Shown: positions 44,229 to 54,540, counted from the first letter of the stretch. The stretch: 64,000 nucleotides of DNA from Eucommia ulmoides (GCA_016647705.1 CM028325.1:30174474-30238473), one strand, 5' to 3'. The notes: generated by a model from the sequence alone, not told the origin. Translations and numbers: made by a program.

Positions 44229-45032
44229 TCTAGATTCAGCTATTAGTTCTGCTTCTAACATTACTGCTAGCATTAATTCTATTCCTATGCTAAATGACAC
44301 AAATTTCAAAGTATGACATGATAACCTCCAAATAGTTCTCGGTGTCATGGATCTAGACCTTGTGTTAAGGGTTCCTTCTCCTACACCTCTTACTGATAAA
44401 AGTTCCTCTGATGAAAAGAGGGATATTGAAAGGTGAGAGAAGTCAAATCGCATATGTCTGATGATCATTAAGAAAGCTATTCCAGAAGCATTTAGGGGCA
44501 CAATATAGGAAACGATAGAGACAACCAAAGAATTCCTAGAAGAAATTAAAAAGAGATTTGCCAAGAATGAAAAGACTGAGACAAGTACACTTTTGGCAAA
44601 TCTCATCTCAATGAAATATAAAGATAATGGGAACATTAGGGAGTACATTATGGAAATATCTAATCTTGTTCAAAGTTAAAAACACATAAGCTTGCTCTCT
44701 CTGAGGATTTGCTTGTGCATTTGGTTCTGATATCTCTTCCCACACAATTCAGTCAATTTAAGGTGAGCTACAACTGTCAAAAGGAGACTTGGTCTTTTAA
44801 TGAGCTCATCTCACATTGTGTGCAAGAAGAGGATAGATTGAAGCAAGAAAAGATAGAGAGTGCTCATTTAGCTGATACTTCCAAAGATAAAGGGAAGAAA
44901 AGAAAGAAGGATAAAGAAGTTGCAAAGGCTCCATATCAAAAGAAACAACATAAAGAAAAGAATATTGATGGTTGTTTCTTCTGTGGAGTTGCGAGACATA
45001 AGAAGAAGCAATGTACCAATTATCATGCTTAG
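44229..45032 (+). pseudogene. Copia gag with CCHC zinc knuckle, decayed
   Basis: The upstream part (about 44229-44680) reads IPMLNDTNFKV, a stop, then HDNLQIVLGVMDLDLVLR, and further on EEIKKRFAKNEKTETSTLLA and SMKYKDNGNIREYIMEISNL. This is the UBN2-type gag domain of copia elements, broken by stops. The better preserved C-terminal part (44709-45032) contains NELISHCVQEEDRLKQEK, a lysine-rich linker and a perfect zinc knuckle CFFCGVARHKKKQC (CX2CX4HX4C). Gag forms the particle and binds the element RNA. It is in the same frame as the protease-integrase that follows. Confidence 0.85.
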
Positions 45033-45056
45033 TGTGCAAAGAAAGTCACTCTTCTT

Positions 45057-46597
45057 AATCTAGTTTGTTCTGAGGTTAATTTAACTTGGGTACCTAAAGA
45101 CACTTGGTGGATAGATTTTGGTGCAACCACTCACATCAGTGTGTCTATGCAGGGCTGCCTGAGCTGTCGAAAGCCAAATGATAGTGAAAGATACATCTTT
45201 GTAGGCGATGGCAAGAAGGTTGAAGTTGAGACAATCGGGATGTTTAGGTTATTATTAAAGTCTGGTACTTATTTGGATTTGAATGAGACATTTGTTGTAC
45301 CATCATTTAGAAGGAATTTGGTTTCTATTTCTGTATTGGACAAATTTGGTTATTCTTGTTCTTTCGAAAATAATAAATTTAGTCTTTTTAAGAATTCAAA
45401 TTTGGTTGGTACTGGTTCTTTATCTTATATTGGTAACCTTTATATGCTTCATACAATTGCTTCATATCATGAAACCTTGCAATTAAGTACTCGAGGTGTT
45501 AAAAAGAAATTAACCAATGAGAATTCCGCATCTTTATGACATAAGACATTAGGTCATATCTCTAAAAGGAGAATTGAAAGACTTGTGTTAGATGGGATTC
45601 TAGATTCCCTTGAATTTGCAGATTTTCAAATTTGCACAAATTGCATAAAGGGAAAACAAACAAATATAAGGAGATTTGGTGCCAACAGGGCTACAGATGT
45701 CTTAGAACTGATACATACAGATATTTGTGGGCCATTTCCTACGGGTTCATGGAATGGTCAATAATATTTTATCACGTTCATAGATGATTTTTCACGTTAT
45801 AGCTACCTTTATCTCATTCATGAAAAGTCCCAATCACTAGATATGTTCAAATCGTTCAAAGCTGAAGTTGAAAATCAACTCAGCAAAAGGATTAAAAGTG
45901 TCAGATCTGATCATGGTGGTGAGTACTATGGTCGGTATGATGGTTCAGGTGAACAACGTTCGGGCCCATTTGCTAAATTCCTAGAAGAGTGTAGTATCGT
46001 CCCACAGTACACCATTCCAGGTTCTCCTAGCATGAATGGTGTTGCTGAAAGGCGAAATAGAACACTCAAAGATATGGTAAGGAGTATGATTAGTTATTCT
46101 AACTTGCCAGAATCACTCTGGGGTGAAGCATTAAAGACTGCAGTGTATATCCTTAATAGAGTACCAACTAAAGAAATTGTCAAAACCCCTTATAAACTTT
46201 GGACAGGCAAGAAGCCTAGTCTGAAGCACCTACACATTTGGGGATGTCCAGTTGAAACAAGGTCTTACAGGCCACATGAAAAAAAATTGGATTCAAGAAC
46301 GGTCAGTTGCTATTTTATTGGATACTCTAAAAGATCCGGGGGTTACAAATTCTATGATCCTACTACTAGATCAATTTTTGAGACGGGAAATGCCCGGTTC
46401 TTTGAGGATGTTGAGTTTGAGGGGGGAGATAAGGTTAGGAATTTTGTTTTTGAAGAGGAATATGTTGATGTTCCCACAGCTGTTATTAGCATTGATCAGG
46501 CTTCTATTTTTGACATTGTTCAAGAAGTAGATTCAAATCAAAACAATATCCAAGAATCTCTCATTCCAGAAGAACAAACTCTTCCACCTCTAGAATC
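45057..46597 (+). pseudogene. Copia protease-integrase, nearly full length
   Basis: The frame continues from gag. The protease region contains WWIDFGATTHIS, where the catalytic D-S/T-G is altered to D-F-G. Integrase has the HHCC zinc-binding part (HKTLGHISKRRIE ... CTNCIKGKQ). All three catalytic acids are present: D in ELIHTDICGPF, D in [10 protein letters not shown] and E in [13 protein letters not shown]. The C-terminal [15 protein letters not shown] and [14 protein letters not shown] follow. Stops occur at 45537 (TGA for W before HKTLGH) and 45762. The frame runs out at LPPLESESL in the right LTR, just where the RT half at 43362 should continue. Confidence 0.92.
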
Positions 46598-46985
46598 TGA
46601 GTCTTTATGATCTTCTAGATCTACACTCGTTTTCTGTATATATTTCTCTCTGATAATGAGAATCAGAAGAATAGAAAAACGTTATGTGATCTGGGAACTA
46701 CGACTCCTATTTATAAACATTCGTGTCTATTCGTAAACAGTCGTGTCTGTTCGTAAATAATTGCGTTTGTTCGTAAACAGTCACGTCTGTTCGTATTTTC
46801 TATTTTAACCCATCACAAAAATAAAAATTACGTTTGTCTCTACACATTAATGCCGACACTTTATAATACATTAATTAAGGCCCCAAAACTTAAATTGATC
46901 ACTTTAATTGGCCTAATTTTATTTGATAGCCTATAATTCATATTTATTTAATATATAAGCTCATATATATAATTTTACTCTAACA
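46598..46985 (-). repeat. Truncated right LTR of the copia element
   Basis: It matches 40868-41265 of the left LTR from GAGTCTTTATGATCTTC to TTTACTCTAACA in the same orientation. The first ~135 bp of the LTR are missing at the junction with integrase, consistent with an inversion breakpoint inside this LTR. The ten or so bases around 46590-46600 could belong to either side (microhomology). Confidence 0.85.
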
Positions 46986-47376
46986 GGCTGGTGGCCCGCC
47001 CAGTCCTCACCAGCTACTACAAGAGCGACCACTTCAAGACGCGACCCTACGACCCGTACATGGTCTACAACAGCCCTAATGAAGCCATTCTCTGCCTCGA
47101 TTCTTTCTAGAGCATGTATACCCAGATGTTCTGCGGCCTAATCATGCGCCATGAGGTCCTCCGTGTTGGTGCCGATTTTGTATCCAGTCTCCTCCGTGTC
47201 ATTCGCTTCCTCTAGCTCAATTGGAAACAACTCGCCGCCGACATTGAGTTGAGTACTCTGAACCCTACGGTGACGAATCCTTCTGGAAGATAACGCATGG
47301 CTTAGATCCTGAACCCGAACCAAGAACTAGCCCAGTTCATTAAAGAAGAATGCGAGGGCGAAAATTGAGAAGGTGT
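46986..47376 (+). pseudogene. GH3 (fragment): GH3 fragment, continuation after the copia insertion
   Basis: It reads [20 protein letters not shown], then [20 protein letters not shown], a stop, [20 protein letters not shown], further stops, LNWKQLAADIE and finally ELAQFIKEECEGEN, where TGA replaces the expected TGG. It continues exon 3 directly from TKTPGR at 40730 once the copia element and one TSD are removed. GH3 enzymes are near 600 residues; about the first 290 are represented. The right half of the enzyme, including the rest of the substrate pocket and the C-terminal domain, is absent, so this is a dead fragment. Confidence 0.9.
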
Positions 47377-47509
47377 TTCATCCCCTGTTATAGGGGGTGA
47401 ACCACCCCTTGTTACAGGGGATGATTCTAACGCGGCGGGGAGAGAGAGGGGGGGGGGGAAGAGAGAGAGAGAAATGAAGAAAATAAAAGAATAAAAAGAA
47501 AAAATCATT

Positions 47510-47695
47510 AAAAAATTAAAAAGATGTAAAAAAAACTGTTTTACCCCAACATTCAGTTAGTTTTGGCAGATTTTTTGACAGAATGACCATTTAAAAACGT
47601 GCTGATACATAGAGGGTTTAAAATAAAACGCTCAAACGAAAAGAGACTAATTAGAAATGTGCCAATACGTAGAGGGTTTAAAATGTATTTTTTTC
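47510..47695 (-). repeat. Right terminal inverted repeat of the Mutator-like element
   Basis: The reverse complement begins GAAAAAAATACATTTTAAAC and then repeats a TTTTAAACCCTCTA(C/T)GTAT stretch a second time (near 47625), before aligning with the interior of the left repeat. Next to it lie the palindromes at 47379-47423. Confidence 0.8.
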
Positions 47696-47934
47696 ATAAT
47701 TTTAAATTGACTTTTAAAAGTTTTTGGGAGTATTGTGTCATTTAAAATATATATTTTTTAAAAATTTTGGGATATTATTAATATTATTTTTATTTCAAGA
47801 GGGATAATTAGTAAAAATGAATAAATAAATAAAGTGGTCAAAATTGTTTCCTTTGTAAAGAAGAAAACAAAATCAACCTTGTATATATATATAAAGATAT
47901 GAATAACACGTGTATGTCATTATTATTATAATAA

Positions 47935-47970
<36 letters not shown>

Positions 47971-48544
47971 TAGAAATCAAAAGAAAAGGCACCAGGATCG
48001 TACGAATTATATATATATGTTTATTAAGTTACAATTTAATATTTCGAATGTTTTTGAACGAGAAATATATTCCGGTTCAGATTTCGGCTCCGATTTCAGG
48101 TAGAATTTTGTTTTTTTTTTTAATATTTGTATTTAATCTCTCTCTTGATTATATGATTCATGTGAAAATTATTGTTAAATTTTTAATTGTTAGTTTTCAT
48201 AAAATATTTAGGATTATTAAGGATTATTATGTAAAAAAATATGTGGGAAACATGTCTATTTGTTTAGTTGTGGATTGATTAAATGCACGTAGTAAAAAAG
48301 TTAGAATTCCACTAAATTTTGGCTCACAACCCCACAATTTTAATTGCATGACCGGTGAGAATGAAACTGCATCAAGAATTTTATTTGAATTTTTATTTAA
48401 TTTTTATGTAATAATTGTATTTACTATTTACAATTATAAGAGATTTGGATTTATCCTACAATTTTCATTTCATTAATATGCTATTTAAGATTTGTTTTTG
48501 TGTTGTTTGCTAATTGTGGCTATGGAGAAATATAGGAACAATAA

Positions 48545-48549
<5 letters not shown>

Positions 48550-48617
<68 letters not shown>
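48550..48617. repeat. (TA)n microsatellite, 68 bp
   Basis: Thirty-four uninterrupted TA steps within the LTR of copy B. This is the longest simple repeat in the window and is likely to vary in length. Confidence 0.95.
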
Positions 48618-48621
<4 letters not shown>

Positions 48622-48816
48622 AGAACAATTTTGTTAGTCCATTATTGAAATGTCTCGATAAAAAAAAATTACATTTACTATTTGTCGTTGTAAAATCGCT
48701 ATTGTATTGTAAAATTTCTCAGTTTTTATAAAATGAAATATTGGTATTTGAGTTTTAATATTAATTCTACAAGGAGAGAAACCGTGTAGCGGCCCTTGGA
48801 AAACCTGACTGTTACA

Positions 48817-49328
48817 TTAATTTTCTCTTTTTCTCAAATCTTATGATGCATTTCCACGGAGATATACGTAAAAACACGTAATCACTCACTTCAAATTCTA
48901 ACTCACGCCTATGCTTGTCAGCATAACTCTTTTATCGACTCTGAGCAGTCTTTAGTTTCTTAAATGATTTTCACCTTTTTTGCCATCATCTGAGCTATAT
49001 CGGGCATCAATAATTTTTGTTCTCCAACTTCAGTCCAACAGAGTGGAGTTCTGGATCTTTTACCATACAAGACTTCATACTATGTCATTTCAATTACCAA
49101 ATGGTAGTTATTGTTATAAGCAAATTCCATCAACGTCAAATGATCATCCCAGCTATCAGAAAATTCTAGAACGCAACCCCTCAACATATCTTCCAATATT
49201 TGAATTATACGCTCTGATTGGTCGTCTGTCTGAGGATGAAAAACTGTACTAAATTTTAACTTGGTACCCAGAACAACTTTAAGACTCGACCAGAATTTTG
49301 ATGTAAATTTTGAATCTCTATCTGACAC
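48817..49328 (-). pseudogene. Gypsy integrase, C-terminal part (3' of the solo-LTR insertion)
   Basis: It reads SDRDSKFTSKFWSSL (second catalytic D in SDRD), then HPQTDDQSERIIQILEDMLR (catalytic E in SER) and WDDHLTLMEFAYNNNYH. After a stop comes YEVLYGKRSRTPLCWTEVGE and, further on with several stops, YVFLRISPWK-like residues, before the frame is cut at 48817. It is separated from the N-terminal part by the family-S solo LTR, which split the codons around VS|DRD. Confidence 0.85.
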
Positions 49329-51662
49329 TGTTGGCCTAATGAGCTACCCAAGAAGGGGGTAAATTGAGTAGTAATAAAAAATTAATCCAATAATAACACT
49401 TCAAAAAATCAAATAATTAATTTTATCCTGAATTAATTATTATCTTTATAACAATGGATATATATAGGTGCACACCAAACAATAAAATATAAATAAAGTA
49501 AAGAAAGCAGCACACCACAAATTTATACTGTTCACTAAGCTATTTTTGGCTAATCCAATCTCTCAAGCTCTACGGAAAATCGCACCTACTAAACTCAAGA
49601 TTCCTTTAAACAGGTAGGAACCAAACCTTTATACAATGATTCTTTTCGCAGGCTCATAATCAACTTTTACAAAAAAAAAAAAAAATTCCCAGATTCAAGA
49701 ATAATCTTTTTTTTTTTTTCTCAAACTCAAGAATGACCTTATCTTTTTTTTTCTGGCTCAAGACTAACTTAATCCTTTCACAGGCTAAGGATTAAACCTA
49801 ATTCTTTTTATATCTTAGGCTCAAGAATTAAACCTCATAAAAAACACTCCAAGTATTCTTTTACCCAGTAAGGATTGAACAGTTACAAATTCACTCAAAA
49901 TTTAATTCTAGTCAGGAAGAATTACCCCTAATCTTTTTGTACTCTAGGCAAAGATTAAAATCTCAATCTCTTTACCGGAAGAGATTGAAACCCAAGGCTA
50001 CCCCTGATTAGACACTCCTAATAGTATCTAATCCAACACACAACTCACAAATTACAAAATTGATAAATTCTTTTTCCCACTCGGAGCTTCTACCACCTCA
50101 GATTAATTTGAACTCAATTAATGTCTCGATACTAGTGATAGAAAAATAGTGAGAATTTCAAAATCTGATTTTAAATAAAAACGAGTAGCACACAATTTAG
50201 CACGTAATCACATTTTCACAATAAATCGTTTCAAAATAATTTTTCAAGCAATTTTAAAATTCAGGAAAATGATTTCAAAGCTCACAATTCCAAGTAGTAG
50301 ATAATGATATCAAACAACAATTAATAGCAAAGAACTTAGAACGATCTTACCAAGAATCCATCGAATAAATAAAGTATGATTAGCAATGAAACTTAAAATC
50401 GGCAGCAACAATAATCCACACCAAATATTCTCAAAAATAATCTCACAATACACTCAGTATAAACTCAAAATAATCACTATCAGAAAGCTCAGGAACTGAA
50501 TAACTCTTAGATTTTGATTGATTGGGATTGTTGAAATCTAAAAAACGCAGGTCTATTTATATGAAATTAGAACAAGCCCTTCAACGGCTAGTTCCCATAT
50601 ATCATGACAAGTAATTACTCTAATAGACTCCTTATATCATTATGACTTAATCTTGGTATAATTTACTTAATTATAACTTTTAAAATATTCAATTAAGTCC
50701 CTCAAACCTTTTCTCAAACTCAATTAGATAGGATAGAAAGAATTACATGACCCAAATTGAGAAATAATCAAAATACACGAACCATAACTATAGGGATAAT
50801 AAAATATCAATCATATATCTTAAATTCTATCAAATCTCTAAGATATCTCTCATATCCTAACCATAAAATGGTTAGTAACTACTACTTTTTGGATCAAAAC
50901 TATAAAATTCTCAAATCCTAAAAACGACTGTCGGTTCATTGACTAGAAGGCGTAAGTCAATCGCCCGATTTAGGATGTATCCCAAGCCAAAAACTCTTCA
51001 CCCATAGGTCAACCTCTGCTTATTCGTCTGTCGATCGGACTATTCAACGAGTTTCACAAGTCGACCTCTCCCATTGTCTGTCGACCTAACGATTTAGAAA
51101 GTTTCACTTTTGGCCATAGGTCGACCTAGCTATCGACCTATCGATTCAGAGACTAAATCGTTTTTCCAGCTCATTCTCATCGGTTGACCGATCTTGTTGG
51201 AACTTATCTCCTTAATTCATTTTTAAGTCATATCTTCGACGTTTTTGCCCCTTTAACCGATTTATTTTCTCGGTTAACTCCTTAAATCAATTTTAATTTC
51301 TAATATTTTCTTAAATCAATATTTCTTCTTCAATTTTACATAGGAGTAAATATGTTTAACTAATTAGGATCCTATAAACAACACACATAATCATAAAAAT
51401 ATTTTTATGTTATATGTGATCCTAATTGGGATACATTAAGAGTAAAAATTAATCTAAGTTGTTTTCCCCTAGATTCTTCAAAGTCTTCGGTCTCTTAATA
51501 TCCATCATCTTTGTCAGTCTCTTTAGCATCCATTTAGCGTCCATCTCAACTTCTTCATGATAATATCTTCAATGAAACTTATAAACTGAAACACTCAACA
51601 AATCCATTAGTTCCACAAAAAATATAAATATTTAATTGTCCATCAAAATCTTAGGATTAACA
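49329..51662 (-). repeat. Family-S solo LTR (2334 bp) with TSD GACAC
   Basis: The plus strand runs TGTTGGCCTAATGAGC to CTTAGGATTAACA, flanked by GACAC at 49324-49328 and 51663-51667. On the minus strand it starts TGTTAATCCTAAGATTTTGAT, a form common for long plant LTRs. The orientation is judged from the related start at 19707. It contains repeated CAGGCTCAAGA/AGGATTGAAC units at about 49620-49990, the CTTCTACCACCTC stretch near 50088 and a palindrome cluster at 50930-51215. It sits exactly inside the gypsy integrase between VSIVS and SDRD. Confidence 0.93.
50930..51215. repeat. Palindrome cluster of the third family-S LTR
   Basis: It contains GTCAATCGCCCGATTTAGG, TAGGTCAACC, CTGTCGATCGGAC, AAGTCGACC, TGTCGACCTAACGATTTAG, AGGTCGACCTA, GCTATCGACCTATCGATTCAG and CGGTTGACCGATC, spaced 20-50 bp. 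GTCGAC cores dominate, as in 4592-4870, whereas the copies at 11416 and 22965 mostly have GTTGAC or GTTAAC. Confidence 0.8.
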
Positions 51663-51985
51663 GACACTATGGAAACCGGCGCACGGTGCAATCTGACAAT
51701 CTCGTCAATATACAATTTTATATACTTGTCCATGGAGTACATCGTTTTCACAACTAGAAAATGAACAGACTTGATAAGTCTATCAACAATCACCCAAATA
51801 GAATTATACCCCTTTTGAGTATGGGGCAATTCCGAAACAAGATTCATAGTAATATGTTCCCACTTCCACTTCGGGATAGGCAAAGGTTGCAATAATCTAC
51901 CTGGACGCTCGTGCTCGATCTTGACTTGCTGATAGATAAGACATTTTGCCACAAATTCTGTAATTTCCCATTTTACACCATTCTA
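51663..51985 (-). pseudogene. Gypsy integrase, N-terminal and core part
   Basis: It reads MAKCLIYQQVKIEHERPGRL (end of the zinc-binding domain), KWKWEHITMNLVSELP (first catalytic D replaced by N), YNSIWVIVDRLIKSVHFL and EIVRLHRAPVSIVS, and then meets the TSD of the family-S LTR. After that insertion the frame resumes at 49328. Integrase inserts the element cDNA into the host genome; the missing first Asp implies it was inactive or has decayed. Confidence 0.85.
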
Positions 51986-52655
51986 TCAATAGTATTCTCG
52001 CAAGTCCCGATATATTTTGGTACTACTTGGATGCATTGCATATGTTGAGCTGTGCGCTTCCTCTAAGATATCTTTCTTCAAATCGATATTATTAGGCACA
52101 CATAGTCTATTCTTAAACATCAAGGCTTCATCATTATCTCAGACACGATAGCCGGCTCTTTGACCATTTTTCACTTCCTCTATGATATTTTCCAATTGGG
52201 CATCCGACTTCTACGCTTCTATAATACAGTTGATTAACGTCAGTCTCGAGAGGGATATGCAATTACGTGGCCATGTTGCATTAGTATATAACCTAGCCCC
52301 TAGTGTGAACCGTCACTGTATATCATAAAACCATCACCTTCTGTCGGGAGAGAAAGTATTGGCGTTGATATCAGCCTATTTTTTAGCTCCTAGAAGCTCT
52401 GTTCACATTTGTCACTCCACTCAAATTTAGTTTTCTTGTGGGTCAAATGAGTCAATGGGTCAGCTATAACAGATAATCCCTGTACAAACCGGCGATACTA
52501 ACTCACTAATCCTAGGAAGTTTCAAAGTTTTGTCACACTCTTTGTCATTTCCCACTGAACCACGGTTTCGACTTTCTTTGGGTCAATTTGAATACTATCA
52601 CTCGAGATAACATACCCCAAAAATACAACTCACATTTACTGAACTTTGCATACAA
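51986..52655 (-). pseudogene. Degenerate RNase H / connection region of the gypsy element
   Basis: No long open frame remains. The position between RT and integrase, and scattered similarity to the pol remnants at 57930-58600 of the nested gypsy element, support this. An example is the shared ATTAGG(C/G)ACACA...CATCAAG(G/A)C(T/C)T stretch near 52090 and 57970. It probably encodes the RNase H domain in decayed form. Confidence 0.6.
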
Positions 52656-53099
52656 CTACTTTTCCCTTAAAATTTGTAGCACAGTTTTGAGATGCTCTGC
52701 ATGCTCTTCTTTATTTTGGGTGTAAATCAATATATCATCAATGAACACGATGATAAACTGATCTAGATAAGGCTGGAAGATCCGATTCATTATATCCATA
52801 AATGCAGTAGGGGCATTTGTCAACCTAAATGGCATAACTAGGAATTCAAAATGTCCAGACCTCGTATGGAATGCCGTCTTCGACACGTTTCTATCTCTGA
52901 CTTTCAACTGATGATATCTCTGACTTTCTTCTGGAAATACATCAAGATAATCACTGACCACTGGGATATCTGTCACCTGTACCTCATTTTGACTGATGTC
53001 AATCACATGCGCAAGGTATCCCTGACATCTATTCTTTAATAATTTTCTGGCCTCTAGAACTGAAATCAAACTAATAGGGCTAATGATTATGTCCCCCAA
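52656..53099 (-). pseudogene. Gypsy reverse transcriptase with an internal deletion
   Basis: The frame begins with the protease-RT linker ([35 protein letters not shown]) and jumps within [20 protein letters not shown] to the middle of the RT fingers/palm. The usual ~70-100 residues between DVFPEE and the GYHQ(L/I) motif are missing. It retains [40 protein letters not shown] and the catalytic FIDDILIYT. The enzyme would copy element RNA into DNA. The deletion makes it non-functional. Confidence 0.88.
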
Positions 53100-53119
53100 A
53101 AATACAAATTTTGAATCGC

Positions 53120-53607
53120 CTGAGACTCGGAAAGTAACTTCTTTTTAAAATAATTGACTGTGGCATGATAGACGAATAATAAATCCATACCTAGTATTAC
53201 ATCAAAATCGTGAATACTCAGGGTAATAGATCCATTGACAATTCTCTATCACCAATACAAAGCATACTGTTTTTATACACACCATCTATCAGCATCGACT
53301 TGCCTACAAGGGTAGAGATAATAATACCATGTGATAGAAAAGTATGAATTTTTCTACGTGCATCATAGACCTCGAGTTGGAGGTCTATTGGCTGATCCTT
53401 TACCAAGCCTCTAAACACTGCTAGGGCCAACACTACCTACGATGTTGGCAGAAGGTGTATGTGTAGCAGCAGATTTTGGATAATATAGAGATATGTAACC
53501 TGACTCATGACAACGAAAACATATCGGACCCGCCATAGGATAATCTCTAACGAAATGATACAGTGATCCATATTGATAGCATACGGCTGATCCAGTTTGG
53601 CTAAACG
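53120..53607 (-). pseudogene. Gypsy nucleocapsid zinc knuckles and aspartic protease, decayed
   Basis: Reading from the insertion point at 53607: SAVCYQYGSLYHFVRDYPM, a first knuckle with two Cys lost (expected CX2CX4HX4C), then CFRCHESGYISLYYP, a second knuckle also degraded at its last residues. After a frameshift near 53430 the protease follows: VFRGLVKDQPIDLQLEVYDA, then RRKIHTFLSHGIIIS, CIGDRELSMDLLP and, beyond a stop, HDFDVILGMDLL. The catalytic D-S-G is not preserved (DAR at that place). It continues gag, whose first part is at 62880-63755 beyond the nested element. Confidence 0.8.
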
Positions 53608-54208
53608 TGTCACACCCCCACACCGGACATCCGTCACTGTGGGGCCGGCGTGACGTCGACACGACCTCACCAGAATGACAATCACTATAGACGACAACAT
53701 ATACACATAAATATATAATCACAAAAGCCAACTAAATATATATTCATTCTCTACTCGGGGACACTCTTGTCCCTACAAAATTCTCAATAACATCTAAGAA
53801 AAACCCAAAACCTCTTATTTGATTCACCTCAAATGATACCCACAAGAAACTTTTTCCCTATCGCACCTCTGGATCCGACCTATTGCTAGTAGGGGACAAA
53901 CGCCTATCTACAGCACCTGCGAGTGTACTGTCTTCTTAATAAAAATATTTAAATATAATAATACATTCTAGATAATACAATATTTAAATGGATAAAGCAT
54001 AAGTATGCAAACATCACATGTCTAATAAAAATCACCATGATATAAGTACCTCATCATAATAAAAACAATGGAAATAAATCAATATATATAAGTTCCATTT
54101 AAAATCCCTCCAGTATAAAATAATCCCAATCATCCTATATAATAAATCACCAAATATAAATAAAACAGCACATCTCAAAATACCACACCACTCACTGGCT
54201 AGCTATAG

Positions 54209-54540
54209 TGATCGTTTTAACCTCACGATCAGGAGTTGCAACAATACAACATCCGTAGGAATGCCTTCCTACAAAATATCCACACCCCTTTTGGGGAGAA
54301 ATATAATCCACATCCCTTACAGGGAGAACTATCTACATCCCATGGGAAGAAATCCACACCCCTTCTAGGGAAAAATAATCCACACCCCTTACGGGGAGAA
54401 AACTATGGCATCGTCCAAATCAACAATTTCGTCTAAAAATCCATACCCCTTATGGGGAGAATATAAACCACACCCCTTTCGGGGAGAATTTTCAAAATCA
54501 CATTTACTCAAACCACACCCCTGACGGGGAGAATTTTCAA
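54209..54540 (-). repeat. Conserved hairpin block plus array of CACCCCTTACGGGGAG hairpins
   Basis: The block GATCGTTTTAACCTCACGATC with AGGAGTTGCAAC (54209-54245) is followed by about eight units of CCACACCCCTTACGGGGAGA and variants near 54288, 54311, 54335, 54357, 54381, 54443, 54471 and 54512. In each unit CCCC pairs with GGGG around TTAC, TTTT, TTTC or TGAC. Some units have lost one arm (e.g. CATCCCATGGGAAG). Confidence 0.85.

Larger units (their letters stand above)
40736..46985 (-). mobile_element. Ty1/copia retrotransposon (6250 bp) with an inverted gag-INT half
   Basis: It begins TGTAAGACTTAATTTCG and ends TTTACTCTAACA, flanked by GGTTG (40731-40735) and GGCTG (46986-46990), a TSD with one C-to-T change. 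The left LTR is 40736-41265. A polypurine tract (AAGTGGGAGAT on the minus strand, 41266-41276) next to it marks the left LTR as the 3' LTR of a minus-strand element. RT and RNase H are on the minus strand (43362 to 41690). However, gag, protease and integrase are on the plus strand (44229-46597) and run directly into a truncated right LTR. This is best explained by an inversion of the 5' half after insertion. Confidence 0.88.
39300..47695. mobile_element. Mutator-like element carrying a GH3 gene fragment (Pack-MULE)
   Basis: The 9-bp sequence ATAATTTTA flanks both ends (39291-39299 and 47696-47704), the TSD length of the Mutator superfamily. The termini are inverted repeats: GGGAAAAGTACATTTTAAAC on the left, and GAAAAAAATACATTTTAAAC as the reverse complement of the right end. 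Similarity extends inward through a CACGTTTTTA...ATCATT stretch and AACTAACAGAATTTTG. No transposase is present. Apart from the nested copia element (40736-46985) the body is about 2.1 kb: pyrimidine- and GA-rich subterminal tracts, palindromic CACCCC blocks and a captured GH3 gene segment with introns. The LTR of copy A gives the empty site. Confidence 0.88.
39175..48816 (+). repeat. 3' LTR of gypsy copy B, split by a Mutator-like element
   Basis: It starts TGTAATACCCCGAAAAGTTG and ends ACCTGACTGTTACA. Removing 39300-47695 and one 9-bp TSD leaves about 1237 bp, which matches the LTR of copy A. At 48817 the sequence changes abruptly to a truncated gypsy integrase reading frame on the minus strand, so this element inserted into, or was joined to, that older element. 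Confidence 0.85.

Noticed and set aside
44220-44648. Minus-strand 142-codon open frame
   Set aside because: Antisense shadow of the copia gag domain on the plus strand, which has recognisable EEIKKRFAKNEKTETSTLLA-type residues.
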